Assembly (NCBI GenBank): GCA_020720325.1
Contig: DYOW01000006.1
Coordinates: 1 to 44,245, forward strand
Source: Desulfobulbus propionicus
GTDB lineage: Bacteria > Desulfobacterota > Dissulfuribacteria > Dissulfuribacterales > DYOW01
Length of the DNA: 44,245 nucleotides
Direction: 5' to 3'
Below the pieces are notes generated by a model. The model made no database searches. It was not told the DNA's origin and saw only the letters and a program-made list of their open reading frames with translations. A program made the translations under genes and the position numbers. Position 1 is the first letter of the stretch. Each line of letters begins with the position of its first letter. Below are positions 1-8,316 of the stretch, piece by piece.

Positions 1-614
1 TCAGACAAAATCCCCTCTATTTCAAAAAATTTTTCAACATAATATTTTGCTTCTAACTCTCTGTTTTTATAGGCTATAAAGTCAATTTCTGCGTTTTTTG
101 ACGCTTTTTCATCAATTATAGTATCGCCAACATAAATGGTTTCTGAGATATTAACATCCTTTTCCCTGGTTATCTTTAATAAACCTTCCGGGTCTGGTTT
201 TGGTTTTGATACATCAAGGGCAGTGACAAAGGTGTCAAACCATCTTTTTAATTCATACATCTCAATTAAAATTGGCATTGTGTCAGTTCTGTTTGTGCAT
301 ATTGCCTTTTGGATTTTTCCGTTAAGATTATCAAGGGTTTTAATTACATAATCCTCAAAATAAAGAAATTTTGTGTAGTTTATATATTTTATTTCCTTTG
401 CCTTTTTTCTTGCAAAATTAATCTTTTCAACATCTCCCTTAAAAAGATAGTTTAAGGCATTGTCAACGGTCTGGCTGTGAGCGTAATCCAGCTCATCACT
501 GGTTAATTCCCGGTTTTCAAAGAAATTAAGCACATCATTATAATATTTTCTGTTTGCTTCCTTTGAATTAAGGATAACACCGTCAAGGTCAAAAATAATA
601 AGTTTATATCTCAT
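1..614 (-). CDS. HAD-superfamily phosphatase, 3' end cut by window edge
   Basis: This is a HAD-like hydrolase, probably a phosphoglycolate phosphatase-type or nucleotide phosphatase. Reading from the ATG at 614-612, 204 codons are open before the window edge. The family usually has 200-230 residues, so only a few C-terminal residues are missing. Motif I is FDLDGVI near the N-terminus, with the nucleophile and acid/base aspartates. Motif II is ICTN, motif III is the lysine in SKPKPDP, and motif IV is GDTIID. An inserted helical cap lies between motifs I and II, as in subfamily I. It stands alone and diverges from dnaN. Substrate specificity cannot be read from the sequence. Confidence 0.85.
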   Translation of the reverse strand, partial: MRYKLIIFDLDGVILNSKEANRKYYNDVLNFFENRELTSDELDYAHSQTVDNALNYLFKGDVEKINFARKKAKEIKYINYTKFLYFEDYVIKTLDNLNGKIQKAICTNRTDTMPILIEMYELKRWFDTFVTALDVSKPKPDPEGLLKITREKDVNISETIYVGDTIIDEKASKNAEIDFIAYKNRELEAKYYVEKFFEIEGILS

Positions 615-641
615 TTAATAAGCCTGTTTTTAAAAATTTTA

Positions 642-650
642 TGGTATAAT
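642..650 (+). promoter_or_regulatory. Extended -10 promoter facing the solo CRISPR-like repeat
   Basis: TGG followed directly by TATAAT gives a perfect extended -10 element. No good -35 is visible at 16-18 bases upstream, which extended -10 promoters do not require. A start about 7 bases downstream would fall on the first base of the CRISPR-like repeat at 657. That placement is inferred, not measured. Confidence 0.45.
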
Positions 651-656
651 GCTTTT

Positions 657-685
657 ATTGCAAAATCCCTGAAAGGGATTGAAAC
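657..685 (+). CRISPR. Solo CRISPR-like repeat, no array
   Basis: A 29-base unit has the form of a type I/III CRISPR repeat. AATCCCT (664-670) and AGGGATT (674-680) form a perfect 7-bp stem around a GAA loop, and the unit ends in ATTGAAAC, the usual 3' handle of this repeat class. No second copy exists in the flanks and there are no cas genes in the window. It is either a relic or stray insertion of a repeat, or a functional crRNA-like transcript. The promoter at 642-650 favours the second reading. The stem followed by a T-rich stretch also allows an ordinary hairpin, but the handle makes that less likely. Confidence 0.5.
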
Positions 686-880
686 TGGTTTTTAATTTTA
701 ATAATTTCTGAATAATCAATCAGACTTTACTTTGTTTATTAATAAATCTATTAAGTTCATGTTAACATATTGTTAATAACTTTTAATTTAAAAAAAAATT
801 ATAATTTATTAAATTATTTTAACAAGAACTATTAATAAAAAAAATAAATATTTCAATAATATATAAAATTATTAACAAAC
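686..880. other. AT-rich intergenic stretch between solo repeat and dnaN promoter
   Basis: This stretch is almost pure A/T with runs such as ATTAATAA. I looked for DnaA boxes of the TTATNCACA type, because dnaN and gyrB often lie near an origin, and found none convincing. No ORF with coding character is present. Confidence 0.4.
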
Positions 881-910
881 TTGACAGGTATTATATTTAT
901 TATTTATATA
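881..910 (+). promoter_or_regulatory. dnaN promoter
   Basis: A perfect TTGACA at 881-886 is followed, after 18 bases, by TATATA at 905-910. It lies just upstream of the TAAGGAG ribosome binding site (935-941) of dnaN and probably drives dnaN-gyrB. Confidence 0.65.
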
Positions 911-948
911 TTTAAATAAATTTAAAATTAATTATAAGGAGTTAATCA

Positions 949-2094
949 ATGATTGATATCAATGTGGTGAAAAGCGATATTTTGCCATGTTTGGCTAATC
1001 TACAGGGCATAATAGAAAAAAAGTCTGCTATGGATTTATTGCAGAATATATTTATTTATACCCAGGATGAAAAATTTTGTTTTGAGGCGACTGACCTTGA
1101 AATTACCTATAAAGCCTCAATGCCTTGTAAAATAAATAAAGAGGGAGCTTTGACAGTTAACGGAAAACTTTTTTATAATCTTTTAAGGTCGCTTAATTTT
1201 GATGATATAAATATTTTAGAAGAGGAAAATTATAAAATAAAGATATTATCAGGGGATAAAAAGAATAATTATAAAATATCAGGGCTTGATCATGAAAATT
1301 TTCCAAAATTAAAACATATTGACACAACTGAAACATTTGATATTGATTCTTCTGTCTTTATTCAGATGATAGAAAAAGTTTTTGCAACTATCTCCACAGA
1401 CGCAACAAAAATTGCTCTCTCAGGCGTTTTATTTGCAAAAGAGACTATTGAAGATGAAACAGGAGAAAAAAAAGAGATGATAAGGCTTGTAAGCTCTGAC
1501 GGGCACAGGTTAAATCAGATTGAACAATATATTGATATGACAGACATGCCTGATTTTGAAATAATAATTCCCAAAAAAGGAATTAATGAAATAAGAAAGA
1601 TAATAGAAAAAAAAGAAAAATTTAAGTTTGGTTTTAAAGAAAAGGAATGTTTTGTCACAACAGATGGTTCTTTTTTATTAATAAGGCTTATAACTGAAAA
1701 ATATCCAAAATATAAACAGATAATCCCAAAGGAATTTAAGGATAAAATAATTATTGACAGACAGGGTCTTATCAATGTGCTTAACAGGATATCAATTGTT
1801 TCTTCCGCAGGAGGAAGTGAGGGATTTAAGTTAAAGATTATAGATAACGGAATAGAGATAAGTTCCATAGAAAATCAGATTGGTGAGATTTCAGAGGAGC
1901 TGGAAGCACAGTTTTCAGAGCAAAATTTTATAATAGGATTAAATGAAGGTTATTTGTTAAACCTGTTAAATCTTATGAAATCAGAAAAAATATTTATGAT
2001 GATAAATCATAAAGATTCCCCTTGTATGGTTATGGGTGATAATGACAAGGGATTTTTTGGTTTAGTTATGCCATTTTCCATAGAAGAGGAATAA
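949..2094 (+). CDS. dnaN: DNA polymerase III sliding clamp (beta subunit)
   Basis: This is the processivity clamp: a dimeric ring that holds the replicative polymerase and repair factors on DNA. At 381 residues it has the full family length, with three clamp folds of about 125 residues each. The C-terminus (VMPFSIEEE) is the usual end of the family. The start is fixed by TAAGGAG at 935-941, seven bases before ATG. It lies 15 bases upstream of gyrB with the same orientation, so the two are likely cotranscribed. The usual dnaA partner is absent; an unrelated HAD gene lies upstream on the other strand. Confidence 0.96.
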   Translation: MIDINVVKSDILPCLANLQGIIEKKSAMDLLQNIFIYTQDEKFCFEATDLEITYKASMPCKINKEGALTVNGKLFYNLLRSLNFDDINILEEENYKIKILSGDKKNNYKISGLDHENFPKLKHIDTTETFDIDSSVFIQMIEKVFATISTDATKIALSGVLFAKETIEDETGEKKEMIRLVSSDGHRLNQIEQYIDMTDMPDFEIIIPKKGINEIRKIIEKKEKFKFGFKEKECFVTTDGSFLLIRLITEKYPKYKQIIPKEFKDKIIIDRQGLINVLNRISIVSSAGGSEGFKLKIIDNGIEISSIENQIGEISEELEAQFSEQNFIIGLNEGYLLNLLNLMKSEKIFMMINHKDSPCMVMGDNDKGFFGLVMPFSIEEE

Positions 2095-2109
2095 TAAAAG
2101 AGGAATAAA

Positions 2110-4494
2110 ATGTCAGAAGATTATAAAGCAGAAAGTATAAAGGTTCTTTCAGGTCTTGACGCGGTTAGAATGAGACCTGCCATGTATATTGGAAATACAG
2201 GCATAGAAGGTTTCCATCACCTTGCATATGAAATTATAGACAACAGCATTGACGAGGCGCTGGCTGGTTTTTGCAATAAAATAATTGTCATATTAAATGA
2301 TGACAACAGCATAACCATTGAAGATAACGGAAGGGGTATTCCTGTTGAAATGCATCCAACCGAAAATATCCCGACCCTCGAGGTGGTTTTGACCAAACTT
2401 CATGCAGGTGGAAAATTTGATAATTACACCTATAAGGTTTCAGGCGGTCTTCATGGCGTTGGCATATCTGTTGTAAATGCCCTGTCTGATATACTTGATG
2501 TTGAGGTTTACAGAAATAATAGAATATATTTTCAAAAATATTCAAAGGGATATCCCATAACAGAGCTTAAGGAAATGGGTAAAACCAATAAAAACGGAAC
2601 AAAAGTCACCTTTAAGCCTGATAATGAGATTTTTAAGGAAACAAGCGAATTTAATTATGATATTCTCCATGCAAGATTAAGGGAACTCGCATTTTTAAAT
2701 CCATTTCTTACAATAGAGCTGATAGATTCTTTTAATGATAAAAAAGAGGAATTTAAGTATGAAGGAGGTCTTATATCTTTTGTTGAGTCATTAAATTCCA
2801 ATAAAGAGCTTGTCACTGAAAATGTTATCAGCATTTCAGGCGAAAATAATGACACTGTGATTGATGTGGCGTTTCAGTATAATAGCGGTTATTCGGAAAA
2901 AATTTTGAGTTTTGTTAATAATATCAGGACAAGGGAAGGCGGAACCCATGAGGTTGGTTTCAGACAGGCGCTTACCAAATGTATAAATAAGTATATTTCC
3001 GATGATATTGTCCCCAAAAATATGAAGGAAAAAATTGAGGGCGATGATGTAAGAGAAGGGCTGACCGTTGTTTTATCAGTAAAAATACCAAATCCCCAGT
3101 TTGAAGGTCAGACAAAGACAAAACTTGGCAATAATGAGGTAAGATATTCTGTTTTTTCCTTTGTAAGCGAAAAATTATCCAGATTTCTTGAGGAAAATCC
3201 CTCTGTTTCAAAGAAAATATTATTAAAAATCGTTGAAACCGCAAGGGCAAGGGAGGCTGCGAGAAAGGCAAGGGATTTAACAAGAAAATCCGGAGCCATG
3301 GATTTTTCAATGGCAGGAAAACTTGCGGATTGTCAGGAAAAAAACCCTAAAAAAAGAGAAATTTTCATTGTTGAGGGTGATTCTGCTGGGGGCAGCGCCA
3401 AACAGGGAAGGGACAGGAAATTTCAGGCGATACTGCCACTTCGCGGAAAAATTATGAATGTTGAAAAGGCAAGGCTTGATAAAATTCTTTCAAGCGATGA
3501 AATAAAACATATAATATCAGCCCTTGGAGCTGGAATCGGACTTGATGGTTTTGATATTGCCCAGTTAAAGTATCATAAAATAGTGATTATGAGCGATGCT
3601 GACGTTGACGGCTCGCATATAAGGACATTAATCCTGACATTTTTTTACAGGCAGATGTTTCCGCTTCTCGATGAGGGCATGTTATATATAGCCCAGCCCC
3701 CTTTATACAGGATAGCCTTTGGGAAAAATGAGGTTTATATGAAAAATGACCATGAATTAAACCTCTTTCTCCTTGACAGGATTATAAAGGACTTAAAAAT
3801 TAAATTTGAAGATTCTGAAGAAAGTTTTTTTGGAGATAAATTAAAAGAAGTTCTCTCTTCTTTATTCAATTTGAATGATAATCTTGATTTATTTGAAAAG
3901 AGAAATATAAATAAAGAATTATTGTTATTTTTAATGCAAAAAGAGATATTTTCGTCAAAAATATTTGAAGACACTTTTTTTATTGAATCTTTTATTTTAG
4001 AAATTCAAGACATAGGATTTAAGGTTTCAAATATTAAAAAGGAAAATGACTTAATTTTTGAAATCACAATAAAGCCCAAAGATATTGTTTCATCCAAAAT
4101 AATCTTAAATCCTGATTTTATCAAACAAAATGACTATAAACAGCTTGTTAAGTTTTATAAAACAATAAAACCATATTTAAATAAGAAATTATCTGTTATC
4201 AGGGAAAATCAGATTGCAAAAGAATATAGCAATCTGTTTGAAGTTGCGAAAATCCTTAAACAGGAGGCGCAGAAAGGCATATCAATACAGAGATACAAAG
4301 GTCTTGGCGAGATGAACCCAGAGCAGTTGTGGAAAACCACAATGGATCCTGAAAGCAGGACTCTTTTGAAGGTCACATTAAATGACGCTGAAGAGGCTGA
4401 AAAAATGTTCACTGTATTAATGGGTGAAAAGATTGAGCCAAGAAAGGATTTTATCTATAGTCATGCCTTAGAGGTCAAAGAGCTTGATATATAA
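2110..4494 (+). CDS. gyrB: DNA gyrase subunit B
   Basis: GyrB is the ATPase and TOPRIM subunit of gyrase, which introduces negative supercoils with GyrA. It is 794 residues, the long Gram-negative form rather than the ~640-residue form. The GHKL ATPase carries DNGRGIP and GGLHGVGISVVNAL. The transducer carries QTKTKLGN. The TOPRIM motif EGDSAGGSAKQGRDR lies near residue 423, with the metal-binding DAD in MSDADVDGSH near 497. The tail contains QRYKGLGEMNP near 728. Residues of about 560-715 form the domain inserted in TOPRIM and are more AT-rich and less conserved. Start ATG follows GAGG at correct spacing. Confidence 0.97.
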   Translation: MSEDYKAESIKVLSGLDAVRMRPAMYIGNTGIEGFHHLAYEIIDNSIDEALAGFCNKIIVILNDDNSITIEDNGRGIPVEMHPTENIPTLEVVLTKLHAGGKFDNYTYKVSGGLHGVGISVVNALSDILDVEVYRNNRIYFQKYSKGYPITELKEMGKTNKNGTKVTFKPDNEIFKETSEFNYDILHARLRELAFLNPFLTIELIDSFNDKKEEFKYEGGLISFVESLNSNKELVTENVISISGENNDTVIDVAFQYNSGYSEKILSFVNNIRTREGGTHEVGFRQALTKCINKYISDDIVPKNMKEKIEGDDVREGLTVVLSVKIPNPQFEGQTKTKLGNNEVRYSVFSFVSEKLSRFLEENPSVSKKILLKIVETARAREAARKARDLTRKSGAMDFSMAGKLADCQEKNPKKREIFIVEGDSAGGSAKQGRDRKFQAILPLRGKIMNVEKARLDKILSSDEIKHIISALGAGIGLDGFDIAQLKYHKIVIMSDADVDGSHIRTLILTFFYRQMFPLLDEGMLYIAQPPLYRIAFGKNEVYMKNDHELNLFLLDRIIKDLKIKFEDSEESFFGDKLKEVLSSLFNLNDNLDLFEKRNINKELLLFLMQKEIFSSKIFEDTFFIESFILEIQDIGFKVSNIKKENDLIFEITIKPKDIVSSKIILNPDFIKQNDYKQLVKFYKTIKPYLNKKLSVIRENQIAKEYSNLFEVAKILKQEAQKGISIQRYKGLGEMNPEQLWKTTMDPESRTLLKVTLNDAEEAEKMFTVLMGEKIEPRKDFIYSHALEVKELDI

Positions 4495-4523
4495 TAATTA
4501 TAAATATTTTTAGTGGTTTTTTT

Positions 4524-4727
4524 ATGGAATGTAAAAAAGAACAAAATCTTAAGAATTGCAAATGCACATATGAATCATGCAATAGAAAAGGCATTTGCTG
4601 TGAATGTATTTCCTATCACTTAAAATCCAGACAGCTTCCCGGATGCTGCTTTCCTAAAGATGCTGAAGCCACATATGACAGGAGTTTTGAATATTTTGCA
4701 AGGCTTGTGACAGAAAAAAAGGTCTGA
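4524..4727 (+). CDS. Small cysteine-rich protein, DUF6485-like
   Basis: This 67-residue soluble protein has eight cysteines in the first 42 residues (CKC, ESC, KGICCEC, GCC), a spacing suited to zinc or an Fe-S cluster. The pattern C-x-C-T-Y-x-x-C-x-R-K-G-x-C-C-x-C followed by a YDRSFEYF helix is one I associate with the DUF6485 family of anaerobes. Function is unknown. It starts 29 bases after gyrB, with no strong ribosome binding site, and may be read through from that operon. Confidence 0.7.
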   Translation: MECKKEQNLKNCKCTYESCNRKGICCECISYHLKSRQLPGCCFPKDAEATYDRSFEYFARLVTEKKV

Positions 4728-4750
4728 TTTTTTTTTATAAAGAGGAAAAA

Positions 4751-4878
4751 ATGATACCATCAAACATTAAAACAAAACTTTATTTAATCTCAAAAAAAAC
4801 CGGAAAAAAGCCAGGATATCATATAGTAAAGGCATTAAAATATTAAAAATAGGTCATAGAAAAAATATTTATAAATAA
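4751..4878 (+). pseudogene. Relic of a relBE toxin-antitoxin pair, deleted in the middle
   Basis: An ATG at 4751 after AGAGG opens a 31-codon frame ending at 4846. Its text (LISKKTGKKPGYHIVKALKY) matches the ribbon-helix-helix start of RelB-type antitoxins, but it stops where the antitoxin should run on. Another frame from 4843 to 4878 reads LKIGHRKNIYK and then stop, which matches the C-terminal end of RelE toxins. The simplest reading is an internal deletion that fused the start of relB to the end of relE. This is inference from short matches; neither product would work. Confidence 0.5.
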
Positions 4879-4887
4879 TTAAGATTA

Positions 4888-7800
4888 ATGAAAAAAAAAT
4901 TTTCTTTTAATACCCTTCGTGATAAGATAAGCATAATAATATCCTTAAACTTCCTTATTATATTTATAATATTTGCCTTTACAAATTATTTTTTATTTGA
5001 AAAATCAATAAAAAATACCATCTCTGAAAAACAATTTGAAACAATTTCTCTTTTATCCAATGATATAGAAGCAAGGCTTTTGTTGATTCATAACTCAGTC
5101 ATCGCAAGTTCCAAAACAGTCACTAAAGAAATAATATCTGATTCTGAAAAAGCCCAGAAATTTCTTGATAGTATGATAGGCTTGCATTCCATATTTGATA
5201 ATCATATTTTTTTAATTAATTCGCAGGGAAAAATAATAGCTGAATCTCCTTTTATAGGCAATGAAAGAAGGGGATTAGATATTTCGTTCAGAGAATATGT
5301 GAAAAAAACCCTTGAAACCAAAAAGCCATATATATCAGACCCTTATATAACCACCCAGGCTCACAAATCGCCTGTTATAATGCTTACAGCGCCTGTTTTT
5401 GATGAAAATGGAAAAATTATTGCAATATTATCCGGTTCTATGAATCTGTTGGGTAAAAATGCCCTTGCCAATATTAAAAATGAAAAAATTGGCATGAACG
5501 GTTATATGTATCTTATAAATACAGACAGAATTCTTGTTATTCATCCTGAAAAGGAAAGAATTTTTACATATATAAAAAAAGGTGGCAATAAACTTCTTGA
5601 CAGGGCAATTGATGAGGGTTTTCAAGGCACTGATAAAACAATAAACACTTTAGGACTTCCATTTTTAACATCTTATAAGAGATTTAATATAAAACCCAAC
5701 TGGATACTTGCGGCAGATTATCCAATAAAAGAAGCATATCAACCTATTGAAAACTTAAAAATTTTGTTGGTTTCCATCACTTTTCTACTAATTTTTTTTA
5801 TGTTTTTAATAACCCCTAAATTAATAAACTGGTTGTTGTCAAAGCTTTTAATCTTTACAAATCATGTTGCGACTGTAAATGAAAAAAAAGGAAATGACAG
5901 ACTATTTAATGTGACAGGAGCTGATGAGGTTGACACCCTTGCGACCGCCTTTAATTCAATGATTATAGAACTGGATAATCGCTTTACAGAAATAAAAGAA
6001 CGAGAGGAACAGTTTGAGTTTATTTCCACATTTGCCTCTGACATGATCTACTGGATAAAACCTGATAACACTATTTTTTATATATCCCCCAGTTGTTTTA
6101 ATATCACAGGTTACACCACCAAAGAATTTTATGATAATCCCCAGCTTATTAATGATATCATACATCATGATGATAAAGAATATTGGTTATCCTATGAACA
6201 CGGCAAAGAAGATGCCTTTGAAATAAGGATTTTGACAAAAGATAATAAAATAAAATGGGTGTCTCATATTTGCAGGGAAATTTATGATGGAAACGAGAAT
6301 TTTCTTGGCATAAGGGGAAGCAACAGGGATGTTACAAAAAACAAAACACTTGAGCTTTCCATAAAAGAGCAGGCAAAAATATTGCAAGAACTCATTGATT
6401 TAATGCCCTCCATTGTCTGCCTTAAAGATGAAGAAGGAAAATGGTTGTTGGCAAATAAGGCAATTCAGGAACTTTTTCACTTAATAAATGTTGACTATAA
6501 GGGTAAAAAGGACTCGGAACTCGCGCCATTTACCCTTTCTATATATAAAGATGCGTTTATTGCCTGTGAAAAAACTGATGAAATGACATGGAAAGCCGGC
6601 GCTGTTCAGAGAAATATTGAAATAATACCAGTTCCCGGCGCAGAGCCAAGGCAAATCGATGTGATAAAACTTCCATTGTTTAATGAAGACGGCTCAAGAA
6701 AAGGGCTTCTTATTGTTGGAATTGATATGACAGACACTTTGTTAATGCAGGAGCGTTTGAATCAGGCGCAAAAAATGGAGGCAATTGGTCAGCTTGCTGG
6801 TGGTGTCGCCCATGATTTCAATAATATATTGATGATTTTACAGGGTTATTCAGAGATTTTAGATATGAAATTAAGACATCCTGATCCTTTGAGAAAATAT
6901 GTTGAAAATATGCAGACAGCGATAAACCGTGGTTCAAGAGTTGTAAAACAGCTTATGACATTTAGCAGGAAACAATCCCTTAGGATTGAAACTTTTGACC
7001 TTAATATAATGCTTAAAGAAGTTTTGCCTCTTTTAAATAAGGCGATAAGAGAAGATATAAATCTTGAGATAAAACCAAACATTGAACCCATAAAAATAAA
7101 TGCGGACAGGGGACAGTTGGAACAGGTTCTTATAAATCTTGTTGCAAATTCAAGAGATGCCATGCCGCAGGGTGGAAAGATAAAGATTATATTAAATAAG
7201 ATTAATGTGACCCAGTCATATATAAAAAGACATGGTGAGATTAAACCAGGAAAATACGCCCAGATTTTTGTTTCAGATACAGGAAGCGGCATGGATAAAA
7301 AGGTGATTGAGCATGTTTTTGAGCCTTTTTTTACAACAAAGGAGTTTGGAAAAGGCACGGGTCTGGGATTATCCATAGTTCACGGAATAATTTGTCAGCA
7401 TAATGGTTTTATAAATATTTACAGTGAAATTGGCGTTGGGACTATCTTTAAGATTTACTTGCCGTTATTTGGGGAAGAGGGAGATTTAACCAAAGAAGAT
7501 AAAAAAGATATTCTTTATTTAAAAGGCGCGGAAACAATACTTTATGCAGAAGACGATGAACTTGTGAGGGATGCCTTAACTGCTATCCTTGAAGAATCAG
7601 GCTATAAAATTATTGAGGCAAAAGATGGGGTTGAGGCGATTGAGCTTTTTAAGCAATTTAAGGACGAGATTGATTTGTTGCTTTTTGATGTGTTAATGCC
7701 CAGAAAAAGTGGAAAAACAGCATATGATGAAATAAAAAAAATATCACCTAAAGTTAAGATTATTTTTATGAGCGGATATAATGAGGAAATTCTCGCTGAT

Positions 7801-7893
7801 GCAGGGAAGCTGGAAGAGGGTTTTGAGCTGATTGAAAAGCCGGTCACAGCAGAAGTTTTATTAAGAAAGATTTACAATATAATAGCCGGATAA
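4888..7893 (+). CDS. Hybrid sensor histidine kinase (dCache-HAMP-PAS-PAS-HisKA-HATPase-REC)
   Basis: This is a 1001-residue membrane sensor. Membrane helices lie near residues 14-36 and 287-308, with a periplasmic double-Cache ligand domain between them. They are followed by HAMP (about 310-362) and two PAS domains (about 375-490 and 500-620). The kinase core has the H box VAHDFNN with phospho-acceptor H642, the N box, DTGSGM and GKGTGLGLSIV. A C-terminal receiver has phospho-acceptor D934 in FDVLMPRKSG. There is no output domain, so signal must pass to another regulator. The ATG has only a weak ribosome binding site. The ligand is not predictable. It converges with panD across a 48-base gap. 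Confidence 0.93.
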   Translation: MKKKFSFNTLRDKISIIISLNFLIIFIIFAFTNYFLFEKSIKNTISEKQFETISLLSNDIEARLLLIHNSVIASSKTVTKEIISDSEKAQKFLDSMIGLHSIFDNHIFLINSQGKIIAESPFIGNERRGLDISFREYVKKTLETKKPYISDPYITTQAHKSPVIMLTAPVFDENGKIIAILSGSMNLLGKNALANIKNEKIGMNGYMYLINTDRILVIHPEKERIFTYIKKGGNKLLDRAIDEGFQGTDKTINTLGLPFLTSYKRFNIKPNWILAADYPIKEAYQPIENLKILLVSITFLLIFFMFLITPKLINWLLSKLLIFTNHVATVNEKKGNDRLFNVTGADEVDTLATAFNSMIIELDNRFTEIKEREEQFEFISTFASDMIYWIKPDNTIFYISPSCFNITGYTTKEFYDNPQLINDIIHHDDKEYWLSYEHGKEDAFEIRILTKDNKIKWVSHICREIYDGNENFLGIRGSNRDVTKNKTLELSIKEQAKILQELIDLMPSIVCLKDEEGKWLLANKAIQELFHLINVDYKGKKDSELAPFTLSIYKDAFIACEKTDEMTWKAGAVQRNIEIIPVPGAEPRQIDVIKLPLFNEDGSRKGLLIVGIDMTDTLLMQERLNQAQKMEAIGQLAGGVAHDFNNILMILQGYSEILDMKLRHPDPLRKYVENMQTAINRGSRVVKQLMTFSRKQSLRIETFDLNIMLKEVLPLLNKAIREDINLEIKPNIEPIKINADRGQLEQVLINLVANSRDAMPQGGKIKIILNKINVTQSYIKRHGEIKPGKYAQIFVSDTGSGMDKKVIEHVFEPFFTTKEFGKGTGLGLSIVHGIICQHNGFINIYSEIGVGTIFKIYLPLFGEEGDLTKEDKKDILYLKGAETILYAEDDELVRDALTAILEESGYKIIEAKDGVEAIELFKQFKDEIDLLLFDVLMPRKSGKTAYDEIKKISPKVKIIFMSGYNEEILADAGKLEEGFELIEKPVTAEVLLRKIYNIIAG

Positions 7894-7912
7894 TTTTTTT
7901 TTTAATACTGAC

Positions 7913-7932
7913 GGTAGGGACGGGTCGCTACC
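7913..7932. terminator. Possible hairpin between convergent kinase and panD
   Basis: GGTAG (7913-7917) and CTACC (7928-7932) can pair around a 10-base loop in a locally GC-rich patch. The patch stands out from the AT-rich flanks. A T-run lies before it on the plus strand, not after, so terminator function is weakly supported; it may be a fragment of a dispersed repeat. Confidence 0.2.
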
Positions 7933-7941
7933 AGGCGCTAC

Positions 7942-8316
7942 TTAAGACAAACTCCGTTGTTTTTTCACTTCATTTATTGAATTATCATTATTTACATAAA
8001 CCAGAACGGCAGAAAAATTTTTTATTTCTTCTTCGGAAAAAAAACCGTATGATGCAATGATAATGATATCTCCTTTTTCCGCAAGCCTTCCCGCGGCGCC
8101 ATTTATGCTTATGGTTCCGGAATTTTCAGGCGCTTCAATAATGTAGGTTTCAAATCTCTGTCCGTTATTCACATTATAGATGGAAACCCGCTCAAATGGC
8201 ATTAAATCAGCCTCTTTTATGAGTTTTTTATCAATTGCAATGCTTCCCTCGTAACTGATGTTTTTATCAGTGACAGTCGCCCGGTGTATTTTTGATTTTA
8301 GCATTATTCGCTGCAT
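7942..8316 (-). CDS. panD: Aspartate 1-decarboxylase proenzyme
   Basis: PanD makes beta-alanine from L-aspartate for pantothenate. The 124 residues match family length. The self-processing site is YEGS, with the canonical Gly24-Ser25 bond. Cleavage leaves a pyruvoyl group on the alpha chain. INGAAGRL and GDIIIIASYG are standard family segments. The gene overlaps the end of panC by 13 bases in the same direction, indicating translational coupling. Confidence 0.96.
   Translation of the reverse strand: MQRIMLKSKIHRATVTDKNISYEGSIAIDKKLIKEADLMPFERVSIYNVNNGQRFETYIIEAPENSGTISINGAAGRLAEKGDIIIIASYGFFSEEEIKNFSAVLVYVNNDNSINEVKKQRSLS

Noticed and set aside
657-948. A CRISPR array upstream of dnaN
   Set aside because: Only one repeat unit is present; no second copy or degenerate terminal repeat was found in the next 260 bases, and there are no cas genes.
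686-948. Origin of replication before dnaN
   Set aside because: Very AT-rich, but I found no convincing DnaA boxes and dnaA is not adjacent.
2288-2545. Minus-strand frame in gyrB
   Set aside because: It is the complement of the conserved ATPase domain; no independent evidence.
6846-7376. Antisense open frame of 176 codons inside the Cache/PAS kinase
   Set aside because: It is the shadow of strongly conserved kinase coding sequence, with no ribosome binding site and no recognisable protein.
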